9,243 nt of DNA. Origin: Lachnospiraceae bacterium UBA4292 (GTDB taxonomy: Bacteria > Bacillota > Clostridia > Lachnospirales > Lachnospiraceae). The notes under the pieces are model-generated. The model searched no databases, was not told the DNA's origin, and worked only from the letters and a program-made list of their open reading frames with translations. The position numbers and the translations under genes were made by a program. Shown piece by piece: positions 1 through 6,964 of this stretch (its first letter is position 1; each line of letters opens with the position of its first letter). The DNA is taken from contig DGVE01000144.1 of assembly GCA_002395865.1 (NCBI GenBank), forward strand, positions 1-9,243, given 5' to 3'.

Positions 1-15
1 CGCTTCGCGGCCAAG

Positions 16-1719
16 CTATGCCTCGTAAACGATCCTTCTCATCTCGCTCATAGTGGTTATGCCCTTCTTGACCTTGATCCTGCAGGCCATGGCCAGAGTG
101 TTCATACCCTCAGAGAGTGCGAAATTAGATATATCCTCAGCGTTTCCGTTCTTCGCGATGATGTGAGCGAGGCCCTTAGTGACCTCCATGATCTCGTATA
201 TACCGATACGTCCCTTATAGCCCGTGTTGTTGCAGGTAGGGCAGCCGACCTTGTCGTATATCTCGATCTTCTCGCCCTCCTTGATATCCAGAAGCTTAAG
301 ATCCTCATCGTCGAGCTCGTCCATGCTGACCTTCCTGCGGCACTCCGTACAGAGTCTTCTCACGAGTCGCTGCGCGATGATGCCCACGACAGAGTCGGCG
401 ATCAGGTAGCTCTCTATACCCATATCCTCAAGACGTGTGATGGTCGATGCAGCGGAGTTTGTATGGAGTGTCGAAACAACAAGGTGACCGGTGATAGCGG
501 CCTTTACCGCGATATCGGCAGTCTCATTATCTCGAATCTCACCGATCATGATGATGTCGGGGTCCTGACGCAGGATGGCACGCAGCGCCGATGCAAATGT
601 CAGATCCACCTTCGGATTGACATGTACCTGGTTTACGCCGTCGACGTTCGCCTCGACAGGGTCCTCAACCGTGACGATGTTAACGTCCTCCTTGTTCAGC
701 TCGGAAAGAGCCGTGTAAAGAGTGGTAGACTTACCGGAACCGGTAGGACCCGTAACGAGCATGATGCCGTGGGGGTGCTGCAGGATACGGTCGAACTTAG
801 CCATCTCGCTGTCCTCAAAACCGAGCAGCTGCTTATCCCTCTTCAGGGCTTTCTTCGACGCAAGTCGCATAACGCACTTCTCGCCGTACACCGTCGGAAG
901 GATGTTAACACGGATATCGTACTCGTTTCTGTCTACGACCGCCGTGATACGACCGTCCTGAGGCTTTCTCTTCTCGGAGATATCCATGCCGCCGATGATC
1001 TTGATACGGGCAATAATGGCAGGAAGCATCTTTATATCATAGCGCAGTCTGTTGTAGAGCGCGCCGTCGATACGGTACCTTACGCGAACCTCTGTCTCGA
1101 GAGCCTCGATGTGGATATCGGATGTTCCCTGACGGGCTGCCTGCTCGATCATGGAACGAACGATAACGACGATGGGCGAGTTGTCGTCCTTCGCGTCCTC
1201 CTCCTCGACCTCCTCGTCTGAGTCGAAGCCTCGCTCAGCCCTGTAGGCCTCGGCCATGGCGTTCGCCTCTTCGTTTCCGTAGTACTTGTCGAGTGCCGCA
1301 GCCACAGCCGACTGTGTAGCAACGACAGGCTCCACCTGAAGGTTCGTGATGATCTCCACGTCATCGATGGCCATGATATCCATGGGATCGACCATCGCAA
1401 CTCTCAGAACGTTAGGGTTCTTCGCGTCGCGCTCATATGGCATCATCTTGTATTTTCTGAGAACATCACCTCTTACGAGGCCCGTGATGTCGTCCGGTAT
1501 CTCGACTGTACCCAGATCTATGAAGCGGTAGCCCAGCTGATACTGCAGCGCCTTCGCGAGCTTGATCTCGGTAACGATACCCTTATCCACCAGGTACTCA
1601 CCGAGTCGCTGGCCCTCTTCCTTCGACTGCTTCAGGGCGGCATTCAGTGCCTCCTGGTCAATGACCTCCTGCTCGAGCAGGATGTCGCCGAGTCGCATTC
1701 GTTTTCTGGTAAAATCCAT
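16..1719 (-). CDS. pilB: Type IV pilus assembly (extension) ATPase PilB, GspE family
   Basis: This cytoplasmic hexameric ATPase powers pilin polymerisation at the membrane platform. The 567 residues are a full family length. Residues 1-150 form an MshEN (T2SSE_N) domain with two RLG motifs: the second (R38-L39-G40, G47, L54, L58, Q61) fits the cyclic-di-GMP-binding consensus, while the first (R9-L10-G11) has Glu and Ser where Gly and Gln are expected. An acidic linker (about 165-180) follows. The motor has Walker A GPTGSGKST (324-332, K330), an Asp box (VEDPVE, 351-356), Walker B (DPDIIMIGEIRD, 386-397), a His box (GHLVVSTLHT, 411-420) and a four-cysteine zinc motif (C457, C460, C493, C496), all as in active PilB/GspE. 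The ATG start is supported by AAGGGGG, its last G seven bases upstream. The stop is TAG. A GspE of type II secretion is the alternative; a pilus role is more likely in a Gram-positive. Confidence 0.93.
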   Translation of the reverse strand: MDFTRKRMRLGDILLEQEVIDQEALNAALKQSKEEGQRLGEYLVDKGIVTEIKLAKALQYQLGYRFIDLGTVEIPDDITGLVRGDVLRKYKMMPYERDAKNPNVLRVAMVDPMDIMAIDDVEIITNLQVEPVVATQSAVAAALDKYYGNEEANAMAEAYRAERGFDSDEEVEEEDAKDDNSPIVVIVRSMIEQAARQGTSDIHIEALETEVRVRYRIDGALYNRLRYDIKMLPAIIARIKIIGGMDISEKRKPQDGRITAVVDRNEYDIRVNILPTVYGEKCVMRLASKKALKRDKQLLGFEDSEMAKFDRILQHPHGIMLVTGPTGSGKSTTLYTALSELNKEDVNIVTVEDPVEANVDGVNQVHVNPKVDLTFASALRAILRQDPDIIMIGEIRDNETADIAVKAAITGHLVVSTLHTNSAASTITRLEDMGIESYLIADSVVGIIAQRLVRRLCTECRRKVSMDELDDEDLKLLDIKEGEKIEIYDKVGCPTCNNTGYKGRIGIYEIMEVTKGLAHIIAKNGNAEDISNFALSEGMNTLAMACRIKVKKGITTMSEMRRIVYEA

Positions 1720-1760
1720 GAAACTTCCCCCTTGGTCGTTAATTCGTACTCGTTCTGTAG

Positions 1761-1786
1761 CCGCCGGCCTCTATCTCTCCCGGCGG
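1761..1786 (-). other. GC-rich hairpin in the pilB 5' leader
   Basis: A perfect 7-bp stem (CCGCCGG with CCGGCGG) encloses a 12-base purine-rich loop. It lies about 10-35 bases into the predicted pilB transcript, between the promoter and the Shine-Dalgarno site. No T-run follows on the minus strand, so it is not an intrinsic terminator. It could stabilise the mRNA 5' end or be a protein-binding site. It is too small and simple to match any riboswitch class I know. Confidence 0.5.
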
Positions 1787-1801
1787 ACTGTCACTCTTTT
1801 T

Positions 1802-1830
1802 AGTATAAATAATCCTGAGTGATTTGTAAA
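1802..1830 (-). promoter_or_regulatory. Sigma-A type promoter of pilB
   Basis: Read on the minus strand, a -35 box TTTACA (1830-1825, five of six consensus bases) is followed by a 17-base spacer and a -10 box TATACT (1807-1802, five of six). The predicted start is near 1795, giving a leader of about 75 bases. The promoter lies wholly in the gap after the ATPase gene, so pilB has its own transcription start and is not just the tail of an upstream operon. Confidence 0.8.
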
Positions 1831-1848
1831 GTAAAAAGTAAGGAAAAT

Positions 1849-3291
1849 TTAAGGCATTTTAAAAAGATCATCCAGTTCAATGACCTTCCCCACATAGTTG
1901 CTATACATGTTTCTTTTTATACCATATGTGGTGATCATTGTGACCTGTATAGTCTTCCTGGTCCCCGTTGCTTCCCTGAACACACTGACCTTGTTTTTCA
2001 ACGACAGGTCATATTCCTTATCCACCTCATATTCATGGTTAGAGAACTTTATCTCACAAAGATTTATCACGCCGTCTCTTCTGTCGATCAACAGATCTAT
2101 CTGTGCTCCACCGGTCTCCGCGTCACCCTCTCTTCGCCACGAAGATATCTCGGTCATGACGCCTGAAATACCCAGCTTATTCTTTATCTGGTCTATATGG
2201 TCCTTGCAGAGTTGCTCGAACGTAAGACCTTCCCAGGCTCTCCTGGCCGGATTATCGTTGGTATTGCTCCACAGATGCTCATCCCTGCCGGCATTGTCCG
2301 CGATAAAGCGCAAATAAAAATGCGTGTAATAATCCGACAGCTGATAGCTCTTCTCACGTTTTTTGTTTCCGAACTCATTATTTACGCGGACAAATCCGGA
2401 ATTCACAAGATTCGTGAGCATGGCAGAAAGCATCCCATTGGCCGGTATACCGGTCTTTTTACTTATCTGCGTTCTGGTCATTCCACCCCGTCTTCCTCCG
2501 AGCGCCTCCACGACCTTTATATATTTATCGCTGTTGGAGAACAGGGTATTATACAGCTGTTCAAATTCGAACCCCAGCTGTGCTCCCTTTTTAAAGAACA
2601 AGGCGTCTATGTTTTCGTTCAATGAATAACCTCTATCGAGCATATTCAGGTAATACGGTATTCCCCCGAGTATCATATAGCACTGGGCAATGTCATATCT
2701 GGACCAGTATATATTTTTCGATATCAGGAACTTCTCGGTCTCTGCGAGGTCAAAGGGATCAAGGTACAGTCTGCAGGTACATCTGTTAAACAGCCCGCCT
2801 TTATTGTGATCGATATTTTCTGTTAGCCATGCCGTTGAAGAGCCGCTCACGATGAATACAAGATTTTTCCTTGCGCCCGCCCACGAATTCCAGAACCACT
2901 CAAACGCCGCAAGAAAGCCGGATTTTGGAGTGTCCATCCACGGCATCTCATCGAAGAAGACAACCTGTTTTTTACCGTCATCATGCTTCTCCAGATGATC
3001 CCTGAGCATAAAGAACGCCTCTGTCCAGTCCTCGGGCATCTCCGCTTTTTTTATACTTGACAACTCCCCTCGTCCCGCAAGCTCAAGGGCAAAATTCTTC
3101 AGTTGCTGTTTTTTTGTGCTGTTAAATGCTCCTGTGAACTTAAAAGCAAAATCGTTGTCAAAAAACTCATTTATGAGGAAAGTTTTCCCGACTCTTCTCC
3201 TGCCCGATACTATGATCAGCTGAGACTCTTCCCTCTCCAGCGCCGTCCTGAGTTTTTCCTGCTCGTAGGTTCGCCCTATCACACTGTTCAT
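1849..3291 (-). CDS. AAA ATPase with winged helix and PD-(D/E)XK nuclease-like domain (ATPase_2/DUF234 type)
   Basis: This 480-residue protein matches the archaeal-ATPase (PF01637) plus DUF234 architecture, whose biological role is not established. Visible parts are: an N-terminal IGR..E..L entry motif; Walker A GRRRVGKT (30-37, K36); Walker B VVFFDEMPW (110-118, D114/E115); a sensor-like VSGSSTAWL (148-156); a winged-helix region (about 255-302); and a C-terminal nuclease-like core with E359, D399 and E413-x-K415 placed as in the PD-(D/E)XK fold. No signal peptide or membrane segment is seen, so it should be cytosolic. It has its own promoter upstream and a separate pilB promoter downstream, so it is monocistronic. 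Hand-counted lines give roughly 42-48% GC against about 53-60% in lines from pilB and the carboxypeptidase cluster, which suggests acquisition. The ATG start has a G-rich Shine-Dalgarno nine bases upstream. Cleavage activity is inferred only. Confidence 0.85.
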   Translation of the reverse strand: MNSVIGRTYEQEKLRTALEREESQLIIVSGRRRVGKTFLINEFFDNDFAFKFTGAFNSTKKQQLKNFALELAGRGELSSIKKAEMPEDWTEAFFMLRDHLEKHDDGKKQVVFFDEMPWMDTPKSGFLAAFEWFWNSWAGARKNLVFIVSGSSTAWLTENIDHNKGGLFNRCTCRLYLDPFDLAETEKFLISKNIYWSRYDIAQCYMILGGIPYYLNMLDRGYSLNENIDALFFKKGAQLGFEFEQLYNTLFSNSDKYIKVVEALGGRRGGMTRTQISKKTGIPANGMLSAMLTNLVNSGFVRVNNEFGNKKREKSYQLSDYYTHFYLRFIADNAGRDEHLWSNTNDNPARRAWEGLTFEQLCKDHIDQIKNKLGISGVMTEISSWRREGDAETGGAQIDLLIDRRDGVINLCEIKFSNHEYEVDKEYDLSLKNKVSVFREATGTRKTIQVTMITTYGIKRNMYSNYVGKVIELDDLFKMP

Positions 3292-3317
3292 ATTTCACGC
3301 CCCCTTTTTATAGGGCG

Positions 3318-3346
3318 ATCATAACACGTTCCACGCAAAAATGCAA
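3318..3346 (-). promoter_or_regulatory. Extended -10 promoter of the AAA ATPase gene
   Basis: On the minus strand, a -10 box TATGAT (3323-3318) is preceded by the extended element TG-T (3326-3324). A weak -35 box TTGCAT (3346-3341) lies 17 bases upstream. The extended TGn would compensate for the poor -35. The predicted start is near 3311, about 20 bases before the ATG. An imperfect dyad (3333-3356) overlaps the -35 and could be an operator. Confidence 0.65.
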
Positions 3347-3356
3347 GATTTTTCGT
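3333..3356. promoter_or_regulatory. Imperfect dyad overlapping the -35 box of the ATPase promoter
   Basis: Arms ACG(C)AAAAAT (3333-3342) and ATTTTTCGT (3348-3356) are inverted copies with one bulged base around a 5-base centre. The -35 box of the ATPase promoter lies inside it. It resembles the second dyad at the junction of the 51-base repeats, so it may be a protein site or simply part of the repeat structure. Confidence 0.35.
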
Positions 3357-3448
3357 CTTTATCTGTCAAAAATGGTCACATCCAGACAGAAAATCGTGAT
3401 TTTTTGTCTTTATCTATCAAAAAAAGATATATCCGGACAAAAAATACG
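3347..3448. repeat. Two-copy 51-base tandem repeat in the intergenic gap
   Basis: Copy A (3347-3397) and copy B (3398-3448) align without gaps at about 75% identity by eye. Shared blocks include GATTTTT, GTCTTTATCT, CAAAAA and ATCC.GACA. The junction is an 11-base-arm dyad (GACAGAAAATC / GATTTTTTGTC, 3385-3408) with one mismatch and a 2-base centre, and a related dyad precedes copy A. The stretch is very AT-rich and lies between the TAG of the last carboxypeptidase gene and the ATPase promoter. The period is a multiple of three, so + strand frames show a 17-residue periodic peptide, but there is no convincing start signal. It could be a remnant of a dispersed intergenic repeat, or a cluster of binding sites. 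Confidence 0.7.
3385..3408. repeat. Near-perfect AT-rich palindrome at the repeat junction
   Basis: GACAGAAAATC and GATTTTTTGTC are inverted copies (10 of 11 matched) separated by GT. As RNA it would be a weak hairpin, with no U-tract following on either strand. A dimeric-regulator site or a repeat-element end is more plausible than a terminator. Confidence 0.5.
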
Positions 3449-3473
3449 TTTCCAAAAAAATCGATCGGCATTC

Positions 3474-4991
3474 CTACCTCTTCTCCCCGTCTTCAAAATT
3501 CCTTTTATATCTCTTCCTCTTCTCAGCCTGCGCTTCCTCCTGCCTCTTCTTCTCGGCTCTGGCGGCTCTCCTTCTCTCTCTCTGCTTCTTCTCGGAGATC
3601 TCCACCCACGCGAAGGCTATGCCTATGACCACCATCAGCACTATGGCTATAATCATGATGGTCATTACGAGACCGTTCTGGATATTGCCCTTCTTGACAC
3701 CCGGTGTCTGATCGGATCCGGTACCCGTCTCATCATTGAGAAGATCGTCGATATTTATAGAGCCGGTGTAGCCCTGCGCCTTAGTTTCGGGCGTATCTTC
3801 ATCCGTCTCCACTGTATCCTCGTAGTGCACGATGATCGACGGTCTGGTCGGAGTCTTTATCGCGCTCTCCGGGTCGAACTCACCCACGGGCTTTTCGGAG
3901 CTGAGGAACGCGTTGTACACGAAAACGTCATTCTCATAGAGCTCTATGCAGCTCCAGTCGCCCCATACGCCCTTTCTGTGAACCTCCGCTCCGTACGTGA
4001 GCCTGTCGACTATGGTCGTGCCCACAGCACTCGGGTAGTCGCGTACGAGCAGGCTGTTGGTCCCGTTCACGTACATAGTGTCATCAACGGGAGTCCACGT
4101 CATGTCTGTGTACAACCCGTCATAGAAGCCCCTCGCGTACTCCAGAAGCCTCTGCGCGTCGTTGTAGAGCTCGTCCACATTTGACTTGAGTAAGATGATG
4201 ATGACCGTATGTCCGCCGAATCTCGCAGCCGTGGCCAGGCACTTGCCGGCCTCGGGCGTGCTTCCGGTCTTGCCCGCGAACACCTCCGGATAATATATCT
4301 GTCCGTTCAGTATCTTGTGCGTCGGCACCATCTCTCTGGCAGTGCCGCACATATTTGTCGTGCCTATAGTATAGTTATAAGTCGTAGCCAGTTCGAAAAA
4401 CTTCTTATTTTTTAATGCTTCCGCAAATATCTTCGCCATATCCGAGGCGGTGGTGTAGTGACCTGCGTCATGAAGTCCGATGGCATTTACAAAGGATGTG
4501 TTCGTGCATCCGATCTGCTTTGCCCTCTCGTTCATCAGGGCCGCAAATGCCTCCCTGCTTCCGGCCACCTCTACGCCAAGCTGCGCCGCGCAGTCATTGG
4601 CGGACACCAGAAACATGCCGTACAGGGCGTCTTTCACAGTCATGGTCTCACCGGTCAGCGCCGCGGGCGAGAGCCTCGAGCTGTCGGCCGTCATCTCCGA
4701 AAGCGCCACATCCGTAAATGTGACCGTTCTGTCCAGATCCGATATGTTCTCGCACACCAGAAGCGCCGTCATGATCTTAGTGAGGCTCGCGGGATAAGAC
4801 ATCGCCTCCTCGTTCTTGCCCGCGATTACCTTGCCGTCCGTCGCGTCATATATGACGAAGTTCTGCGCCGTCGTCACCACCCCCGTGGGCGGCGCCGCGT
4901 TCACGCTCATGCCCCGCAGCACGAAGGCCGCAAGGAGCATCATCACCAATAAAAAATTACCTATCTTGTTTTCCGAATGTCTGAAAATCAT
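3474..4991 (-). CDS. Membrane-anchored D-alanyl-D-alanine carboxypeptidase (S11) with SH3b domain and basic cytoplasmic tail
   Basis: This penicillin-binding enzyme is predicted to remove the terminal D-Ala of peptidoglycan stem peptides outside the membrane. ATG 4991 is preferred because GAGG sits six bases upstream; an in-frame GTG at 5003 overlaps that site. Numbered from the GTG (subtract 4 for the ATG form): signal peptide to about A36/A37; SxxK S73-L-T-K76; SxN S134-A-N136; KTG 245-247, so all three catalytic motifs are intact. An SH3b-like domain (about 308-368) replaces the usual PBP5 C-terminal domain. A linker and a transmembrane helix (about 444-466) follow. The 39-residue tail (471-509) has 18 Lys/Arg against 9 Asp/Glu and is probably helical. 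It is the last of three paralogous genes, 21 bases after its neighbour's stop, and ends in TAG at the repeat-bearing gap. A DacF-like sporulation role is possible but unsupported. Confidence 0.92.
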   Translation of the reverse strand: MIFRHSENKIGNFLLVMMLLAAFVLRGMSVNAAPPTGVVTTAQNFVIYDATDGKVIAGKNEEAMSYPASLTKIMTALLVCENISDLDRTVTFTDVALSEMTADSSRLSPAALTGETMTVKDALYGMFLVSANDCAAQLGVEVAGSREAFAALMNERAKQIGCTNTSFVNAIGLHDAGHYTTASDMAKIFAEALKNKKFFELATTYNYTIGTTNMCGTAREMVPTHKILNGQIYYPEVFAGKTGSTPEAGKCLATAARFGGHTVIIILLKSNVDELYNDAQRLLEYARGFYDGLYTDMTWTPVDDTMYVNGTNSLLVRDYPSAVGTTIVDRLTYGAEVHRKGVWGDWSCIELYENDVFVYNAFLSSEKPVGEFDPESAIKTPTRPSIIVHYEDTVETDEDTPETKAQGYTGSINIDDLLNDETGTGSDQTPGVKKGNIQNGLVMTIMIIAIVLMVVIGIAFAWVEISEKKQRERRRAARAEKKRQEEAQAEKRKRYKRNFEDGEKR

Positions 4992-4997
4992 ATCAAT

Positions 4998-5001
4998 CCT
5001 C
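4998..5001 (-). promoter_or_regulatory. Ribosome binding site selecting ATG 4991
   Basis: GAGG on the minus strand lies six bases before the ATG at 4991. The alternative GTG at 5003 would include this site in its own coding sequence and has no better site ahead of it. The resulting protein begins MIFRHSENK, followed by a hydrophobic stretch, as a signal peptide should. Confidence 0.6.
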
Positions 5002-5012
5002 ACACTCAGCTT

Positions 5013-6935
5013 TTACTTCCTGTTATGCAGAAGCTTCTCCACATACGCCCTGCCTGCGTCCTCGGGGTTCCCGGCCTTATCCGTCTCAGCCTCCTCAGCC
5101 GCATTCTCCGCGTCATCGGCCTTCTCCTGTACTCCCTCGGCCGCCATCACAGTCTTTCTTGCAGCCTTCAGAAGTGCATTTTCTATCTCTTCATCAGCTT
5201 CCTCAGCCATCTCCCCGGGCTCTGAAGCAGTTTCTTCAGTCTGCTCCTCCTCAGCCACATCAGTGGTATCATCAGCAGCCTCTGAAGCAGCCTCCTTCAC
5301 CGTCTCATAGTCCTCGGACTCTTCCGCCTCTTCAGCTTCCTCAGGCTCGGAAACCTCTTCATCATCGGGTTCGTCGACATCATCTTCGGCATCATCTCCG
5401 TCCATATCCTCTTCGTCGATGCCTTCGTCATCTAAGTCCTCATCATCGAGGTCATCCGGATCATCATCGGGGTCATCGTCCTCTTCATCCCCTGGATCCT
5501 CGTAGTAGAGCTTGTCATCATCCTTGTAGTACTCCCTGACAAGCTCCCTCTGACGCTTCGCAGCGATGCGCACGACAAAGAACACCAGCGCGAGCGCCAA
5601 AGCCACGATAATCAGAATGATGATGACCATGAGCACTACGTTGCCGCCGCTCTTTTCCTGCTCGGCTGCGGGCGTAGTCTCCACAGCCTGCGTGCTCTCA
5701 CCGAGCTCGGATATGCCCGCCGGTATGGTCTGCGAGGGCTCCTGAGCGGGGGTCGTCTCCTGCTCATCGTCGTCACCCGCCAGAGATCTGTGCTCTATGG
5801 GAGCGTTCGTCTCCTTCTCGGGCAGCTTGTTGCCGGACTCATCTCTCAGATAATCCGTGTGCACGAAGCTGGTGGTGCCGTCCCTGTCAATGGCTGCCCA
5901 CTTGCCCCAGATGCCGACCACGTGCACGCTGTCGCCGTCATAGAGCGCGCCGACCACGTTCGAGCCCTTGGTGCCCGGCCAGTCGCGGACCGCGAGGTTG
6001 TTCGGTACGGACACCTTCATCGTGGTGTCGACCACCTCCCAGTTCATACCGTCATAGAGTCCCTGGTAATATCCCTTCGCGTACTCCAGAAGCAGTATCG
6101 TGTCGTCGTAGAATGACAGCTCGGTCGAGCCCATGATGACCGTGACCACGTTGTGACCCCAGATATTTGCGGCTGTGACCAGAGTCCTGCCTGCGTTGTG
6201 GGTGTATCCCGTCTTGCCCGCGTATGCGTCGGGATAATCCACCGTCTTGTTCAGAATCTTGTGTCCCACGATGCACTCCCTGCTCTCGCCGTACTTGTTC
6301 GTCGCAGGGATGGTATATGAATAAGTGGTAGACAGATCATAAAACTTCTTATTCTTCAGCGCATATGTAAAAATAAGTGCCATATCGTGCGCTGTGGAAT
6401 AGTGGTCCGAATTGTCCAGACCGTGCGCGTTCACGAAATGAGTCCCGGTGCAGCCGATCTCCCTGGCCTTGTCGTTCATCATCTGCGCAAATGCCTGAGT
6501 ACTTCCGGCAGTGACGATACCGAGCATGGCTGCGCACTCATTTGCGGAGCTTAGGTACATGCCGTAGAGCATGTCCTTCATCGTCATGGTCTCGCCCTCC
6601 GCAGCTGTGCGGCCCGGCAGATGCGAGCTGTTGCCCACCATCTCATCGAGGGCGGCCCTGCTCATGGTGATTCTGATGCTCATGTCATCGAAGCTCTCGC
6701 ACACCAGAAGCGCCGTCATGATCTTCGTGATGGAGGCCGGCGCGCGCTTGGCGTCCATGTCCTTGCCCATGAGCACCTCACCCGTGTCCGCGTCGTATAT
6801 CACGTAGCTCTCGGCGACGGTCTTGACCTCCGAGGGGAGTTCATCCGCCCTGACGTTAAGTGAACACATAGCAACACAGAGCGTCGCAAGTATCGCCGTA
6901 ACTGTCCTGAATATATGTAAATGGCCTGCTTTCAT
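5013..6935 (-). CDS. Membrane-anchored D-alanyl-D-alanine carboxypeptidase (S11) with SH3b domain and long acidic cytoplasmic tail
   Basis: A predicted extracellular peptidoglycan D,D-carboxypeptidase. ATG 6935 is chosen over GTG 6968 and ATG 6965 because TGGAGA stands eight bases upstream and the protein then starts directly with a signal peptide (MKAGHLHIFR, hydrophobic core, VRA|DE). Numbered from ATG 6935 (640 residues): SxxK S68-I-T-K71; SxN S130-A-N132; KTG 241-243; SH3b-like domain about 307-364 (LAVRDWPG ... FVHTDYL); Thr/Pro/Glu linker; transmembrane helix about 432-456. The cytoplasmic tail runs from about 458 to 640. Its stretch 472-589 has about 67 Asp/Glu and only two Lys, and then ends in an Ala/Glu/Lys-rich, probably helical segment. 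It lies 29 bases after the upstream paralog. GTG 6968 would overlap that paralog's stop, which supports translational coupling. Such a tail is far longer than in ordinary S11 enzymes. Confidence 0.92.
   Translation of the reverse strand: MKAGHLHIFRTVTAILATLCVAMCSLNVRADELPSEVKTVAESYVIYDADTGEVLMGKDMDAKRAPASITKIMTALLVCESFDDMSIRITMSRAALDEMVGNSSHLPGRTAAEGETMTMKDMLYGMYLSSANECAAMLGIVTAGSTQAFAQMMNDKAREIGCTGTHFVNAHGLDNSDHYSTAHDMALIFTYALKNKKFYDLSTTYSYTIPATNKYGESRECIVGHKILNKTVDYPDAYAGKTGYTHNAGRTLVTAANIWGHNVVTVIMGSTELSFYDDTILLLEYAKGYYQGLYDGMNWEVVDTTMKVSVPNNLAVRDWPGTKGSNVVGALYDGDSVHVVGIWGKWAAIDRDGTTSFVHTDYLRDESGNKLPEKETNAPIEHRSLAGDDDEQETTPAQEPSQTIPAGISELGESTQAVETTPAAEQEKSGGNVVLMVIIILIIVALALALVFFVVRIAAKRQRELVREYYKDDDKLYYEDPGDEEDDDPDDDPDDLDDEDLDDEGIDEEDMDGDDAEDDVDEPDDEEVSEPEEAEEAEESEDYETVKEAASEAADDTTDVAEEEQTEETASEPGEMAEEADEEIENALLKAARKTVMAAEGVQEKADDAENAAEEAETDKAGNPEDAGRAYVEKLLHNRK
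5169..5522 (-). repeat. Low-complexity acidic coding repeat (Asp/Glu tract)
   Basis: This stretch of the second carboxypeptidase gene is built from reiterated GAT/GAC/GAG/GAA codons, giving DDDPDDLDDEDLDDE-like runs and then Glu/Ala-rich runs. It encodes the intrinsically disordered part of the cytoplasmic tail. The quasi-repetitive GA-rich sequence is prone to slippage, so length variation between strains is likely. Confidence 0.7.
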
Positions 6936-6942
6936 CGCAAAA

Positions 6943-6948
6943 TCTCCA
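6943..6948 (-). promoter_or_regulatory. Ribosome binding site selecting ATG 6935
   Basis: TGGAGA on the minus strand, with GGAG ending eight bases before ATG 6935, is the best Shine-Dalgarno match near the start of the second carboxypeptidase gene. The upstream GTG 6968 and ATG 6965 lack a comparable site and would add 11 polar residues ahead of the signal peptide. Confidence 0.65.
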
Positions 6949-6964
6949 TCCGTTCTCGTATTCA

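Noticed and set aside
163..1221. A 352-codon open frame on the + strand opposite pilB
   Set aside because: It is wholly antisense to a clearly conserved gene, and its translation has no recognisable domain and the Asp/Arg/Val bias of an antisense phase.
1761..1786. Intrinsic terminator for the ATPase gene
   Set aside because: The hairpin lies downstream of the pilB promoter and has no T-run directly after it on the minus strand; on the + strand the T-run is about 10 bases away.
3298..3317. Hairpin sequestering the Shine-Dalgarno of the ATPase gene (CGCCC with GGGCG)
   Set aside because: The upstream arm lies between the -10 box and the predicted transcription start, so it would not be in the mRNA.
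3347..3448. CRISPR array
   Set aside because: There are only two directly abutting, diverged 51-base units, with no spacer between constant repeats and no cas gene.
3440..3473. Intrinsic terminator after the third carboxypeptidase gene
   Set aside because: T-runs are present, but the only nearby self-complementary sequence (CGATCG) cannot form a stable stem-loop. Where this transcript ends is not clear from the sequence.
3341..3628. A small + strand protein with a 17-residue period (SLSIKKRYIRTKN-like)
   Set aside because: The periodicity comes from the 51-base DNA repeat being a multiple of three; there is no convincing ribosome site, and the frame runs into the antisense of a conserved gene.
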